In this document: one piece after another, positions 22,352 to 32,709 of the stretch | How the letters are laid out: the number at the start of each line of letters is the position of its first letter | Numbering within the stretch: the first letter of the stretch is position 1 | The notes under the pieces: model-generated | What the model saw: only the letters and a program-made list of their open reading frames with translations | The model's database searches: none | Told to the model about the DNA's origin: nothing | Assembly (NCBI GenBank): GCA_036320915.1 | Contig: JAXBDG010000010.1 | Span: 1,736,001-1,800,000 of the forward strand | Length of the DNA: 64,000 nt | DNA from: Linnemannia elongata | Lineage: Eukaryota > Mortierellomycota > Mortierellomycetes > Mortierellales > Mortierellaceae | Direction: 5' to 3' | Made by a program: the position numbers and the translations under genes

Positions 22352-23249
22352 ATGAGCAGCTTGCGACAGTTCAAGGCCACGGACCTCTTCAACTTCAACG
22401 CCATGTAACATGCACGATGAATGAACATTCGGGATCAGATTCGAGAGGAAAGAACACTCCACGTACATCGTTCGCAACCAAGGAATCGCACTCACCTCAT
22501 TCCTTTGTTCTTTCCTTGTAACTCTACGCTCTCTACCAGCAACTTGGACTCGTTGACCGAAACTGTAAGCAAGCGATATCCAGCGCACCATCTTTTCGGC
22601 ATGCTGCAAATCTTAGCCAGCTGAATCCAATTGAGCCCCTCGACCGCGCACTTATCGCTCTCCTCCTTCATCCCCCTTCAAATAGTACAACATTTCGTTT
22701 TACCTCTCATACCTCGCCCGATGGCCCGACCTGTTCTCAGTCCAATGCACACCCAACAACAACTTGATGGCCTATGTCATGGGAAAAGCCGAGGGCAAGG
22801 GTACTGACTGGCACGGACACGTCACCGCCATCACTGTGGCCCCCGAATACCGTCGCTTGGGTCTTGCCCAGGGCATGATGGACCTTTTGGAACGTGTCTC
22901 CGAATACCCGTATGACGGATACTTTGTCGATCTGTTTGTCAGGCGGTCCAATAAGGTTGCCATCGACTTTTATACCCAACTAGGGTACTCGATTTACAGA
23001 ACTGTTGCAGGATATTATAATGGCGAAACTGAAAACGAGGATGCCTTTGGTAAGGGATAGCTCTGGTGCAAGGAATTGATAAGGATACTATTGTTTCTTT
23101 ACCAAGACCTCGCTTACTGACTGTTTCGTTGCGTTTACTATTTCGATGGATTAGATATGCGGAAGCCGCTGAAGAGAGATGTAAACCGGGAGAGTGTACG
23201 CGAGAATGGCGAAAACTTTATAGTCCAACCGCACGAAGTACAATTTTAG
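22352..23249 (+). CDS. NAA20: NatB N-alpha-acetyltransferase catalytic subunit (178 aa, 4 exons)
   Basis: Model: join(22352..22404, 22540..22564, 22686..23049, 23155..23249); the total of 178 residues equals the length I know for human NAA20. GNAT fold: the acetyl-CoA-binding Arg-Arg-x-Gly-x-Ala motif is at Tyr-Arg-Arg-Leu-Gly-Leu-Ala, followed by Asp-Leu-Phe-Val-Arg and Gly-Tyr-Ser-Ile-Tyr-Arg. The C-terminus carries the family-specific Asp-Met-Arg-Lys-Pro-Leu and a Asn-Gly-Glu-Asn-Phe block. NatB acetylates nascent proteins starting Met-Asp, Met-Glu, Met-Asn or Met-Gln at the ribosome, together with an auxiliary NAA25 subunit not in this window. Exon 2 is only 25 bp. Confidence 0.92.
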
Positions 23250-23752
23250 GCGATAATTATTTCCAGAACACAAATGACAGAGCACTGCTTAGACGTTATT
23301 TGCCCAATAAACCGGATCCAGGAACCACTTAATACACCTACAATGGGATTTTTCAGCTGGAGGCGTGGGCACCCATGGCAGGATATGCGTCTATGAAGAC
23401 GTCGTTCTTGTCATGCATCAATCTGGAGATGGCAAATGTCAATTTTTTTTATACTAGTCAGCCTGATGGCACGGGAGAATTATCAGCATCCTCCTCTGCA
23501 TTAGCTAAATGGAGGACAAATGCACAGCCGCGCTGTTAATAGTTTATTTTGTTGCCAACGTGATATATTCTTAACAACCTATCATTATCTAGCGTGCGTT
23601 CGTTGCATTCAGGCATTGAAGAGTCGGTAGGGACAAGTTTTCATCCTCTTATTTACTTTCCTGCTCTTCTCCTTTCTCGTTCTTGCTCAAATTCAACCCT
23701 ATCCTTCACCTAAAAATAGTATCATCGGCGATCACTCTCTTGCCTTAACACA
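23250..23752. other. NAA20 3' region and Stc1-gene promoter
   Basis: Tandem spacer of 503 bp. The first part is the probable NAA20 3' end. The last 130 bp before the next start codon are pyrimidine-rich. I see no gene or strong TATA box. Confidence 0.4.
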
Positions 23753-24490
23753 ATGACAGGCACAAACACGTTCACCTCTGCTACCACCGGCAGTACACCC
23801 GCCACAACGATCACAATGGATCAAGCCAAGTTCGGTCTTCCCAACCACGACAACAAACCCACCCTGACCACCCAGAGTCGTCGAACCATCACTTCGGCGG
23901 TAGTAGCCGCATCAACATCCGTCCCGGCAAGCGGAGGAACCAACACCTATGTCATCCACCTCAAGAACAATCACAACAGCGTTCAAAAGATTTTCTGTTA
24001 TGGCTGCAACCAGACCAAGACTCGAATGGCCTTTAGTATCAGTCAGCTCAACAAAATGGCTACCACCAAGCGTGCTGCGCGGTTTGGAGGATCTGGCAAG
24101 AGGGCTGTTCATCAACCCCTCTGTAAGAGTTGTACCCCTGTGGAGGTGACAGCGTTGAAATGCTCCAATTGTTCTCGAACTCGATTGTTGGAGATGTTTT
24201 CGAAAAGCCAGCGACGTCGACAGAAGGATGGGAACTTGATCTGTATGGAGTGTCGCAAACTGTTGGATACTGAGCGGGTTGTTGTTTGGTCGGAGGATGA
24301 CGATGACGACGAGAAGGAGTATGGGGATGAGGACAAGGGTGAGGGTGACGGTGACGGTGACGATGGTTTTAAGGTCGAGAGTTTGTTTGATCACAGTGAA
24401 GTTGAGGAGATGATGTTCGACTGGACAAATACTGTTGAGGAAGGTGATCCTGAGTGGCACAACGGCAGCTTGGACGACATGTTCCTCTGA
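23753..24490 (+). CDS. Stc1-domain protein (245 aa, single exon)
   Basis: Intronless frame. After a Thr/Ser-rich N-terminus (about 80 residues) come two tandem Cys-x2-Cys zinc-binding modules. The first pairs Cys-Tyr-Gly-Cys at about residue 82 with Cys-Lys-Ser-Cys at about 124; the second pairs Cys-Ser-Asn-Cys at about 137 with Cys-Met-Glu-Cys at about 164. Each is followed by a Met/Leu-x-x-Phe-Ser-x-Ser/Lys-Gln element, which is the Stc1-domain pattern. In fission yeast Stc1 links the RNAi effector Argonaute to the CLRC H3K9 methyltransferase complex. In other fungi this domain is common in proteins of unknown role, so an RNAi function is only inference. The C-terminus is highly acidic. The single exon contrasts with its multi-exon neighbours, and an A-tract follows the gene. 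Confidence 0.75.
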   Translation: MTGTNTFTSATTGSTPATTITMDQAKFGLPNHDNKPTLTTQSRRTITSAVVAASTSVPASGGTNTYVIHLKNNHNSVQKIFCYGCNQTKTRMAFSISQLNKMATTKRAARFGGSGKRAVHQPLCKSCTPVEVTALKCSNCSRTRLLEMFSKSQRRRQKDGNLICMECRKLLDTERVVVWSEDDDDDEKEYGDEDKGEGDGDGDDGFKVESLFDHSEVEEMMFDWTNTVEEGDPEWHNGSLDDMFL

Positions 24491-24696
24491 AAACGTGAAA
24501 GGTCCCCACTCCCTTCTGGTTGGCTCTTGTTTTCTTCGAGTCGGTAGTCTTTTACATCTTTGAGTCGATAGCCCCACCACTCTCATTAGCATCTAAAAAG
24601 GCCCATCCCTCGTTGTGTTTCTACCTCTCCAACAAATTCGTCGTGATTATCCTGTTTTTTGTTCTCAAGAAAAGTGTACCACCAAAAAACCGTCGA

Positions 24697-24733
24697 AATA
24701 AACTCTTGTCACAAAAAAAAAAAAAAAAAAAAA
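24697..24733 (+). repeat. AATAAA followed by a genomic A21 tract
   Basis: AATAAA lies at 24697-24702 and a run of 21 A residues at 24713-24733, about 207-243 bp after the Stc1-gene stop codon. The spacing is what one sees between a poly(A) signal and a poly(A) tail in cDNA, so a retroposed copy is possible. A chance A-run is the alternative. Confidence 0.6.
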
Positions 24734-26273
24734 TGACGCGTAAGAATGTTTGCTCTGATGCCTCGCTGAACTTTTCTTGACAGGAGGCTCAAAAGTAGGA
24801 GCGCGTTTGACGCGTGACACGAAACGATCGGGGGTTCACAAATGCACCATTGGATATATGCATCTTCTCCCACGTATGCATCTTCTCCCATGGTCATCAG
24901 GTCCTAAAGTGATCATCTCTGAAGAAAAGGTAGAACAAATTGTACTCGCGAGAGCGGTGAGAAGAACAAGCGACTCTATCCTTCCCACCACCCGTCCCCA
25001 ACATCTCATGTCATTCCTGTATCGCTCCTGTTGTTTGTTTGTGTTATAATCTTTGACACCACCAACCACCACCACCACCACTACACCGCTCCTCTCAGGT
25101 ATTTTCAAGCATCTTTTGAACAAAGACGAATTAACCACTTGGGAATATATATTGATATCCAAGTTTGTGTGTAACTGGCTGGGGCGTGCATAGATACAGA
25201 AAGAAAAAAAGCAATCGTTCAACAAGAGGAATGAAAGAAAATATAATAAGATTTCATTTTACCACATAATGCCATCGTCCAATTTGAACTGAACAAATAA
25301 AAAATACCTTCGAGGTAGCAAAATACAATTCAACAACTTGATTTAACCACGCATAAATTCTCCATGTAGGCCCCACGTATCGAACGAAGAGCCCTACGTC
25401 AATGTCAATGACCAAGTCGACGATGCAGATGACCCTCCCTTGAGGGCTTCGAACCCATTGGGGACAACCGCCAACCGGATCCCAACTCGAAGTTGGACGA
25501 GTGTCCATTCCAGAATGATGAAATATCGCTGTTGGCGAGGTATATTAACAAAAAGTTCGAAAAGGACCTGTCGGACATAAACACGATGTATCCTTGGAAT
25601 CACAACTGAAAATATTAAAAAAAAAAATGGACAAATGTGTGGTTGGCTGATATCGTAAGGCCGTGGAGAAAAAAAAAGGATTCAAATCCCTTTTGACGAT
25701 ACATCTTGTTCGGTTCAGCGTTGAAGGACCAACAACCCGCAGCATCACACAGGTCTTTGTTAATTACCTTTGCTAAGAAAATCTTCACGCGCCTACCATT
25801 TCGTTTCATTACACTCGGGAACTTCTTCGCACCGAGTGGGCAACGCCATGCGAGACATTTAGGCATGTTCAAATCCATTATTTTTTTCGATATGTGTTGT
25901 CTTCACTTTATTAGATTAGATCATCCTACTGCCGTCTTTCCTTCTACTGAGAAAAAGGTGGCGGGCGGTGGCAGGTGGTGGTGGTGGTAGTCAGACTGAT
26001 GGTCAGACTGGCCTAAGAAATACGCTTGCATTCTATGCTGGAAACTGCCAGGGTGACCCAGCAAACTGGTGCCCGTTCTCAGAAGAAGCCACCCATAGAA
26101 GTCCTCCCAACTTCGTCCCTTGAGCGACCGCTACACTGTGTCAGTCCTAGGTAGTGTTGCAAGTTCGAGGAATAAAAATTAGTCGCGTGAATCTTCACTC
26201 TTTGTTCTTATAATGCACGCTACGAAAAGGCGATAATTACGTACACAGCTTGGTTTATGTCGACACGTTGGCG
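24734..26273. other. Gene-poor stretch, possible coding remnants
   Basis: I see no gene that can be supported. On the minus strand, open frames around 25254-25508, 25394-25603 and 25615-25878 have less biased composition than the usual low-complexity frames. They could be decayed coding sequence, but they are short, overlap in different frames and match no family I recognise. A GGTGG-type repeat sits near 25960-25990. Confidence 0.35.
24857..24892. repeat. 18-bp tandem duplication
   Basis: Two adjacent 18-bp units, 24857-24874 and 24875-24892, each starting TATGCATCTTCTCCCA, differ at one base by my reading. They lie in otherwise gene-free DNA, and their role is unknown. Confidence 0.7.
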
Positions 26274-27202
26274 CTATGTACGATGGCCGCGTGCAATGAC
26301 ACACGTCTGGGGCGAAGGCAAAGGCTGCAACAAGGCTGAGAACTCCGACTCGCCTTTGACCACAAGCAGTACTTCAATCTCTCGCAGGACAGCATGTCGA
26401 CATTGATCTGCTCGCAGCTCGACCTGAGAGGTCATGTTCAATCGAAGTTCATGAGGCAAACCCTGTTGTCGTTCTTGCTGTTACCTCTAGGCTTCACCCT
26501 CACTGCAGGTAGTCGCAGCGATAAGATCTCTACTCTCATCTCCAACGAATCTCACTCGGACTAGCACTGGTAAGGTAACACTCGGAGCCATAAAGACAGC
26601 TATTGTCCCGCTACACGATCCAGATCCGACAGCAGTCGTTGACCGTGTCTGACGAAGGTGTGCGGCTGAAGGGGATTCCACAAGTGTATACTTGTTCAAG
26701 GGTCCTGCTGATAGCGATGATGAATCGCCTGAGAGAAGGTGCTAGCCGATCGCAGGCACAAGGTCAGCCAAGGCTCTGTGCGCAGTCGCTTTTGGATGTG
26801 TCAATGATGCAGGTAGACCCTGGCTTTGATCGGTGCTTTGCTCTGGCTCTAAAATGTCTCCTGATCCTAACGCAACACATGTTTTGCTTGCTATTCTTGA
26901 AGAAGGAGAGGTTGTAGATGTCGAATTCGTCGAGACAGCTCCGTCAGGGGTAGCCTCGCGTCGGCGGTGGTAGTAGAAGTGGCAGCCGTAGTGTTACCTG
27001 GGGTTGGGATGGAAATGAGCCTAGAGAAGCCATGAGGATAAGCTGGATCTACTCCTGGTGGGAGGTAGAGCGTGTAGGTGGCGAAGGTCAAATTTGAAGC
27101 TGACAGAGTAACAGAGGCAGAAGTAGAGGAGGCTTTGTGGTCTTCGATTCCTTCATCGTATTCATCCTCATCACCATTACCCTCGTTCTCGTCTTGTCCC
27201 TC
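26274..27202 (-). pseudogene. Interrupted coding-like sequence continuing downstream of the 27203-28075 gene
   Basis: Directly after the TAG that ends the next gene, the same frame stays open for about 100 codons (27202-26891) and begins with a Glu/Asp/Asn-rich run, as in real protein. Near 26950 coding character shifts to another frame, which runs on to a stop at 26274 but is broken by a TAG near 26740 and by closely spaced TAG and TAA codons near 26487-26482. In that last place the surrounding codons are CAG, CAA and CGA, which would read as a Gln/Arg-rich stretch. The C-terminal piece is rich in Leu, Val, Arg and Glu. I recognise no family. Options are a decayed 3' half of a larger gene, exons with introns I cannot place, or coincidence. 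Confidence 0.35.
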
Positions 27203-28075
27203 CTAGGCTTCAAGCCGGGGCCGCTTGCGCCCAGCCATAATATTCATCACGGACATGGGACTCGCGTCAGTCCCTGTCGCCCTCCCTGTCTCATCTCCTG
27301 TTTTTGCTGCCTTTTCTTTTTTCAGGACTTTGCCCCAACCGCCAACACCGGAGACCGAACGAGGAGGGGGAGGGAAAAGATGAGGCACCTCTTCCCCCAA
27401 GATCCTGCGCAGAGCCGGGTGGTTCCTCGGATTCGGACAACTCATTCCCTGTTTTACCACTACCTTCTCAGAACCGTTCGCGAAGGTAGACGACGATAAT
27501 GAAGCGCGATTTATAGTGGTGGTGGTCGAGCTTTTGTCGCGGGTACTCTGTTGACGGCGGTTTCGGACTTGCGATCGAGTTGGAGGTGGGTTCAAGAGGA
27601 TGCGAAGTGAGACAGGTTGTTCGAGAGGCGTGGAGGGAAGGTCACTATTTGTAGTGCTGACTGTTGTGGAAGAGGTAGGAGGTGTGGATAAGGCAGTCGG
27701 TTTGAGGTCTTTTTTAGGACGAGCGAGAGACATGTGAGTTGGGGGAGAGGCTGGGGCAGCACTGGTCGTGATAACATTGACAGGGGTCGTAGACGCAGTT
27801 AATGTGAGAGTCGAATCAACAGAGGGAGGTTTCCAAGAGGGTGACGATGACGGTATCACTATAGCTGAAGAGTATTCAGAGGCTATGGTTTTGTCAGGAT
27901 GGGTTGCTCAGGCAAAATCGAGACTACTGATGTTTCAGACGACAACGACTGGCTCTTTCCTTTTCGGCCGCCTTCAATGCAACACAACATTGGTGTTGTG
28001 TTGGCGAGTGCACTAACTGTCGGCCGCTCTAAGAAGGAGGTACAACGAAAACGTACCTTTTTGTTTTAGAGGCAT
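27203..28075 (-). CDS. Unrecognised protein (232 aa, 2 exons)
   Basis: Model: complement(join(27203..27882, 28057..28075)). Exon 1 is 19 bp: an ATG and five codons before GTACGT. The intron ends with a CTGAC branch-like site 12 bases before ATAG. The product is Ser/Thr/Pro-rich and probably disordered. Lys/Arg clusters suggest nuclear location, including Lys-Arg-Pro-Arg just before the stop. A possibly ordered patch holds Asn-Pro-Arg-Asn-His-Pro-Ala-Leu-Arg-Arg-Ile-Leu-Gly. No family recognised. The frame remains open past the TAG, so the true protein may be longer or the gene may be broken. Confidence 0.45.
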
Positions 28076-28696
28076 TTTAGTTTGCAGCACTCATGGGGTA
28101 TGTGATGTTATGTTTGTGCGTGAGATGGGTGTGCAACAAACAAGAGCGAGGAGAGGTGGGGATCGTAGAAGAAGTATGGGATGCGTTGACGATAATGTCG
28201 AGAAGAAAAAGAAAGAAAGAGAGAAGAGGCAAAATGGATAGTCGGCTATTAGCATCTGAGCAGTGAACCACACAATGTTCACACTCCTTGGCTCGTAAAT
28301 TAGCTGTGGTATTTTTTTGCAAGGCGTGTGGTACATGTATTTTTTGTTTGAGTGATAAATGAGGATGAAGGAGGGCACAAACAAAGAGGCGGAGCAGGCT
28401 GCGCGAAGACGATGGTAGAATCCCTTTGTCTTGAAGTAGGCAATACAAAGATACCTGTATAATAACAATAACGAGTCCACTTTGGCCTCTGAACCATCGA
28501 AGAAGTGGTACACAACAAAAGTTGGTGGGTGAAGAACAAACCTGGTTCAACAATACATAGATTGGTGGCGTACATAGGCATTCATTTCCGAATGGTTTAT
28601 TTTTTTTTTTTGCGAATGGTCATGCATAGCACAGCAACACAAAAAACACAGAGGATGAAAGAAATAATTTGAGCACTTTCCTCCTTTTTACTTCCC
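28076..28696. other. Spacer between ClpX and the unrecognised 232-aa gene
   Basis: 621 bp between two minus-strand genes: the 3' region of ClpX and the promoter of the next gene. It is AT-rich with several purine runs. The overlapping minus-strand frames are Ser/Phe/Leu low-complexity strings. No gene seen. Confidence 0.4.
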
Positions 28697-31600
28697 TCAA
28701 CCCGAGGCTGCTGCCGTCTGGTTAAGATGAATGGAGGAAGGATTGTCGTCGGCATCGAGGGCAGCAGAGACAGCCTCCTCAGCACCCCTCGAGAAACAAA
28801 GAGCCTCCCTCTTGCCATCGACCACATCCTGATTAATCACAATATGCTTGATGGCCGATCCTGGGGCATCGTACATCACATCCAGCAATATCGATTCCTA
28901 TTCAGCAACAAACATGCAAGAACAAATAACACAATATCAGATAAGCGTCAAGTGGTTAATAACAAAAGAAAAACATGCAACAATGAAAAACTCCCGTAAA
29001 AAATAGAATGGGTAACAAACCATAATGCGGCGGAGTCCACGGGCGCCGGTTTGCTTCTCGATCGCCTGACGAGCAATACCGGAGAGGGCCGCCTTGGAAA
29101 AGTGAATCTTGACATCACCTAGTCCAAAGAGACCCTGGTATTGCTTCACGAGTGAGTTACGGGGCTCTGTCAAGATCTTAACCAGTGCTGCTTCGTCCAG
29201 TTGGTTGACCGATGCTACTACAGGTAGGCGTCCAATGAACTCTGGGATTAATCCAAACTTGACTAGATCTATTAATCATTGTCCAAGGTTGAAAACGAGT
29301 TGCGCGTTAGGCATCACATCTAACGGACTCTAGGATAACATGTAGCTGCCAAGACGAAAGGAAGATCTGACCTGTAGGGTCGACTTGGTCAAGGAGTCGA
29401 CTGACTTGTGCAGAATGGTTCTTAGAGCTCTCCAACTCCGATGACGGTGCTCGCACCGTAGACTCGAAGCCAATTGATCCCTTGGACACTCTGTCCATGA
29501 CAATCTTTTCCAATCCGATAAATGCGCCACTCAGAATGAACAAGATATTACTGGTATCCACCGAATACACCTCGCCTTTAGCTCCAGGTCCATGCCCACC
29601 ACCAATACCCGGCAGCCCTCCTTTGCGACCGTGGGAACCGGACCCATTCCAGCTGGAACCGTTCTTTTCTGTCACATTGACAACTGTGCCCTCAAGCATT
29701 CGGAGAAGGGCTTGTTGGACACCTTCGCCAGAGACGTCCTTGGAGATCGACATGGTGTCAGGTCGTTTGGAGATCTTGTCAATCTCATCAATAAATACTA
29801 TCCCGCACTCTGCCTTCTTGATATTGTAGTCACAGTTCTAGTGTCATTTGGAGATATAATTGATTCATGTTATTCTCTAGCATGCATTTAGATCCTTTAC
29901 ATTACCACTAGTTAACCACATGCTGTTCTACCTGCAAAAGTCGATGGATCACCATCTCGACATCCTCACCCACATATCCTGCCTGCGTGAATGGTGTAGC
30001 TATTATGGGAATAGGTGTTAATTCTTACTTGCCTAGTATCCTCTGACCGGTACTCCCCTTAAAAATGACTAGCAGAAGCACGCTTACCATCAGACATGGA
30101 GAAGGGCACGTTGAGCACTTTAGCGAGTGTCCTAGCCAGAAGAGTCTTTCCTGATCCAGTAGGTCCCAGCAAGAGGACATTGCTTTTGTCAAAGATAGTC
30201 GTCTGTGCCTTGGACCCATTCATTGTGTTTGTCGTGGGTGGTGGTGGAGGGGCTCCACTGTAGGTGTCGAATGTCTGCGAGAACATGGAGGGCGATGATG
30301 TTTCGTTGTTGCTCCCTGCAGTATTCCAAGGCTGCCGCAATGGGTATTCTGTGTCACCTATGAGGATAAAAACGTGTTCATGTAAGTATCTGGTTGGCCA
30401 TTTGATATTGTTGTTGCTAAAAAACCAAATTTGCATGCAAATACGTTGCCTGTCTGATAGTAGCAAAAGTACCTGTGCGATCGGTGGTCGTTTGAGATGC
30501 CAGAACGTTGGGGTCCAAGATAGATCCAGGAGTGAATTGATCCGGGATCGAGTTAGGTGTGGCTGGGCGGTCGATAAGGAGGTGGGCAGTAGAGCCGTAC
30601 AGCATGGGCCCATGAGCAGTAGCGGTCGTTGTCGGATTTGGTAGTGAAGAGGCTGACGATGACACATTCGATGCAGTGGTGGTGTTGTTATTCGAAGCAT
30701 TGAGTGCTGAGACTGCTATGGTTTCTTGCATCTGTTGCTGACGCAGGTTCTCGTTGACGCGCGAGTAATGGTTATAGACGGCGACGGCTAGAATCTTTTT
30801 TGCCTTTTCCTGCCCAATCACATATTCGTCCAGGTGCTTCACTATCTGCATGGGTGAAGGCAAAGGCGATACAAAGGAATTATCCAACAATTTAGCACAG
30901 CGCGGGATCAACGGAGGTTGTTGTTTGAAGTAGTTGCAATGGAGTGTACATTAGCGTCTATTTTCTATTTTGAATGTGTAACATGCATATAACAATACAA
31001 AATGACAAGACTGACTCACCGTCCGTGGTTTGTGGATCTCTCCCATCCAAGGAGCTGTCAGAGGCACATTCAACTTGGGTGTTGTTCCTGGCAATGATCC
31101 GCCACCCGAGCCGCCAAGGATATCACGCGACGGGAGTCCACTGGGAAACGGAGGTTGTGCTGTACCTCCTCCTCCTCCTCCTCCTGGAAAGATGCTTGTC
31201 GGTGTGGCTGCTTGGATCCCATTTGAAACTAATCGAAGAAAGTAAACAAAGAAAATAATGCAAATACAAGATGAATGAACAATACAAATTGTAATACCCC
31301 ACAAAAAAAAAGGGATGGAGATGGGAAAGAGGGAGGGGAGAGATAAAGAAAGGAGAAGAGAGATAAAGAAAGAGGGGAGGGGGGGATGTGTCAATTGTTG
31401 AACCAGGGGTTAGTTTGAAATGGGCGAAGGGAGAGTGGGGAGAAGAAGAGGCATGCTATTCTCCATGAACATAAGCGCAATACAGCGGTACTGGATAGCC
31501 AAACAACAACAGCAACGCAACAGCAATAACAACAACAATGCCAATGTTTGTCCTCCTATTAACCGGACATGTGTTTACCTTTGGTGGCCTTGAGGTGATA

Positions 31601-32038
31601 TGTCGACAGGATCCGCTCCTCAAAGGGAATCTGCTCTTCAGAAGAAGAGCCTTGTCCATTGTTGTTTTTATCTGAGGTCGATCTACCAGCGACTTTATTC
31701 TCACACGCCTCCTTAGGATTTGTGTTGCTGCTGCGTCTAGTAGGGTCCTGTCCGTCCTGGTGCTGCGACGATGCAAAGAAAGATGTCTCCTTGGGAGGAG
31801 GTCTGTCGCTCGACATCAGATATGCAGAAGAGGACAAGAATCGAGTCTGGTGGGATCGATCTCTTTGTAGCGGGGCTGACCGGCTCAAGGGTAATCGAGC
31901 ATTGATGATGGTAGTGGTGGTGGTCCGTGACCTGATGGTGGTGAGGAAGACAAGACGCTGACGGGCTCCTCCGAGACCGAATGCTGCTGCTGTGGTGGTA
32001 CCCGCAGCTGATGAATACCCCGCCCGTGCAAGGAGCAT
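28697..32038 (-). CDS. CLPX: Mitochondrial ClpX, ATP-dependent unfoldase (764 aa, 8 exons)
   Basis: Model: complement(join(28697..28897, 29021..29268, 29372..29837, 29932..29999, 30088..30357, 30473..30845, 31020..31228, 31579..32038)); every join is in frame. The N-terminus is Arg/Ser/Thr/Ala-rich, as for mitochondrial import. No N-terminal Cys4 zinc-binding domain is visible. AAA+ motifs in order: His-Leu-Asp-Glu-Tyr-Val-Ile-Gly-Gln, Walker A Gly-Pro-Thr-Gly-Ser-Gly-Lys-Thr at about residue 411, pore loop Gly-Tyr-Val-Gly-Glu-Asp, Walker B Ile-Val-Phe-Ile-Asp-Glu-Ile-Asp at about 473, the ClpP-docking loop Ile-Gly-Phe near 29470-29480, Phe-Ile-Gly-Arg-Leu-Pro, and sensor 2 Gly-Ala-Arg-Gly-Leu-Arg. 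Low-complexity inserts lie before Walker A and after the Walker B helix. It should unfold proteins in the matrix, with ClpP if present. Confidence 0.92.
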
Positions 32039-32709
32039 CAGAGTACTGTAGAAAGGTGGAAAGGAAGGGGGTAAGATGATAGAGGGAGGAATGATGGTTC
32101 TGTGTGACAAGGGTCGTCAGAACGTGTGAATGAGAGCGTGAGAATATGAATTGAAAGTCAGGTCAGACGACAAAAGTCAAGTCAAGCCAATTCAAGTCAG
32201 GAAGGTCGTTAATAAGAGTATGTACAAAAAAAAAGTGTGAAAAGAGGAGTGAAGAGTGCGAGAAGTTGACACTTGAAGGGAAATAGAAGGACAATGAAAG
32301 ATTGAGGATCAAGAATGAAGAAAAGAACAAAAAAGATAAAAGTCTTTGGCCTTACTCCGTGCAGCAGGACTTGGCTGACAGAGCGACCATACGCCCATTC
32401 TTATCTCTTTTTCTCTCTCGTTATTAGCGTTCTGGATCTTGTGTTCTGTGTCTCACTTCATTGCAGGTTGCAGGAATACCCAATGAGCAGTCACCGCATG
32501 AGTGGCTTGGCTGTTGACCTTGCCCAGGTACTTCTTTTTCTTTTTTTTTTGTAGAACCGCACTGCTTTGTATTTTTTTCTTCTTTCTTAGTAACAAAACG
32601 ACCAACTCTCGACGCTCTGCTTCAGCTCACTCCGCAGTCGCCACCAAACGAAAGAACTCAAGCGACACACACCTTTTACTCATCAACAAACTAAACAACA
32701 CAGGAAACA
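32039..32709. promoter_or_regulatory. Divergent ClpX / GPN3 intergenic region
   Basis: 671 bp between outward-facing starts. It contains repeated AAGTCA/GTCAAG-like words near 32150-32200 (four or five copies of a loose motif) and T-runs near 32540-32580. It must hold both promoters. No gene seen. Confidence 0.45.

Noticed and set aside
26482..26487. Reassigned stop codons (TAG/TAA read as Gln)
   Set aside because: Tempting because of the Gln/Arg codon context, but other genes in the window end normally at TAA, TAG or TGA, so a variant nuclear code is not supported.
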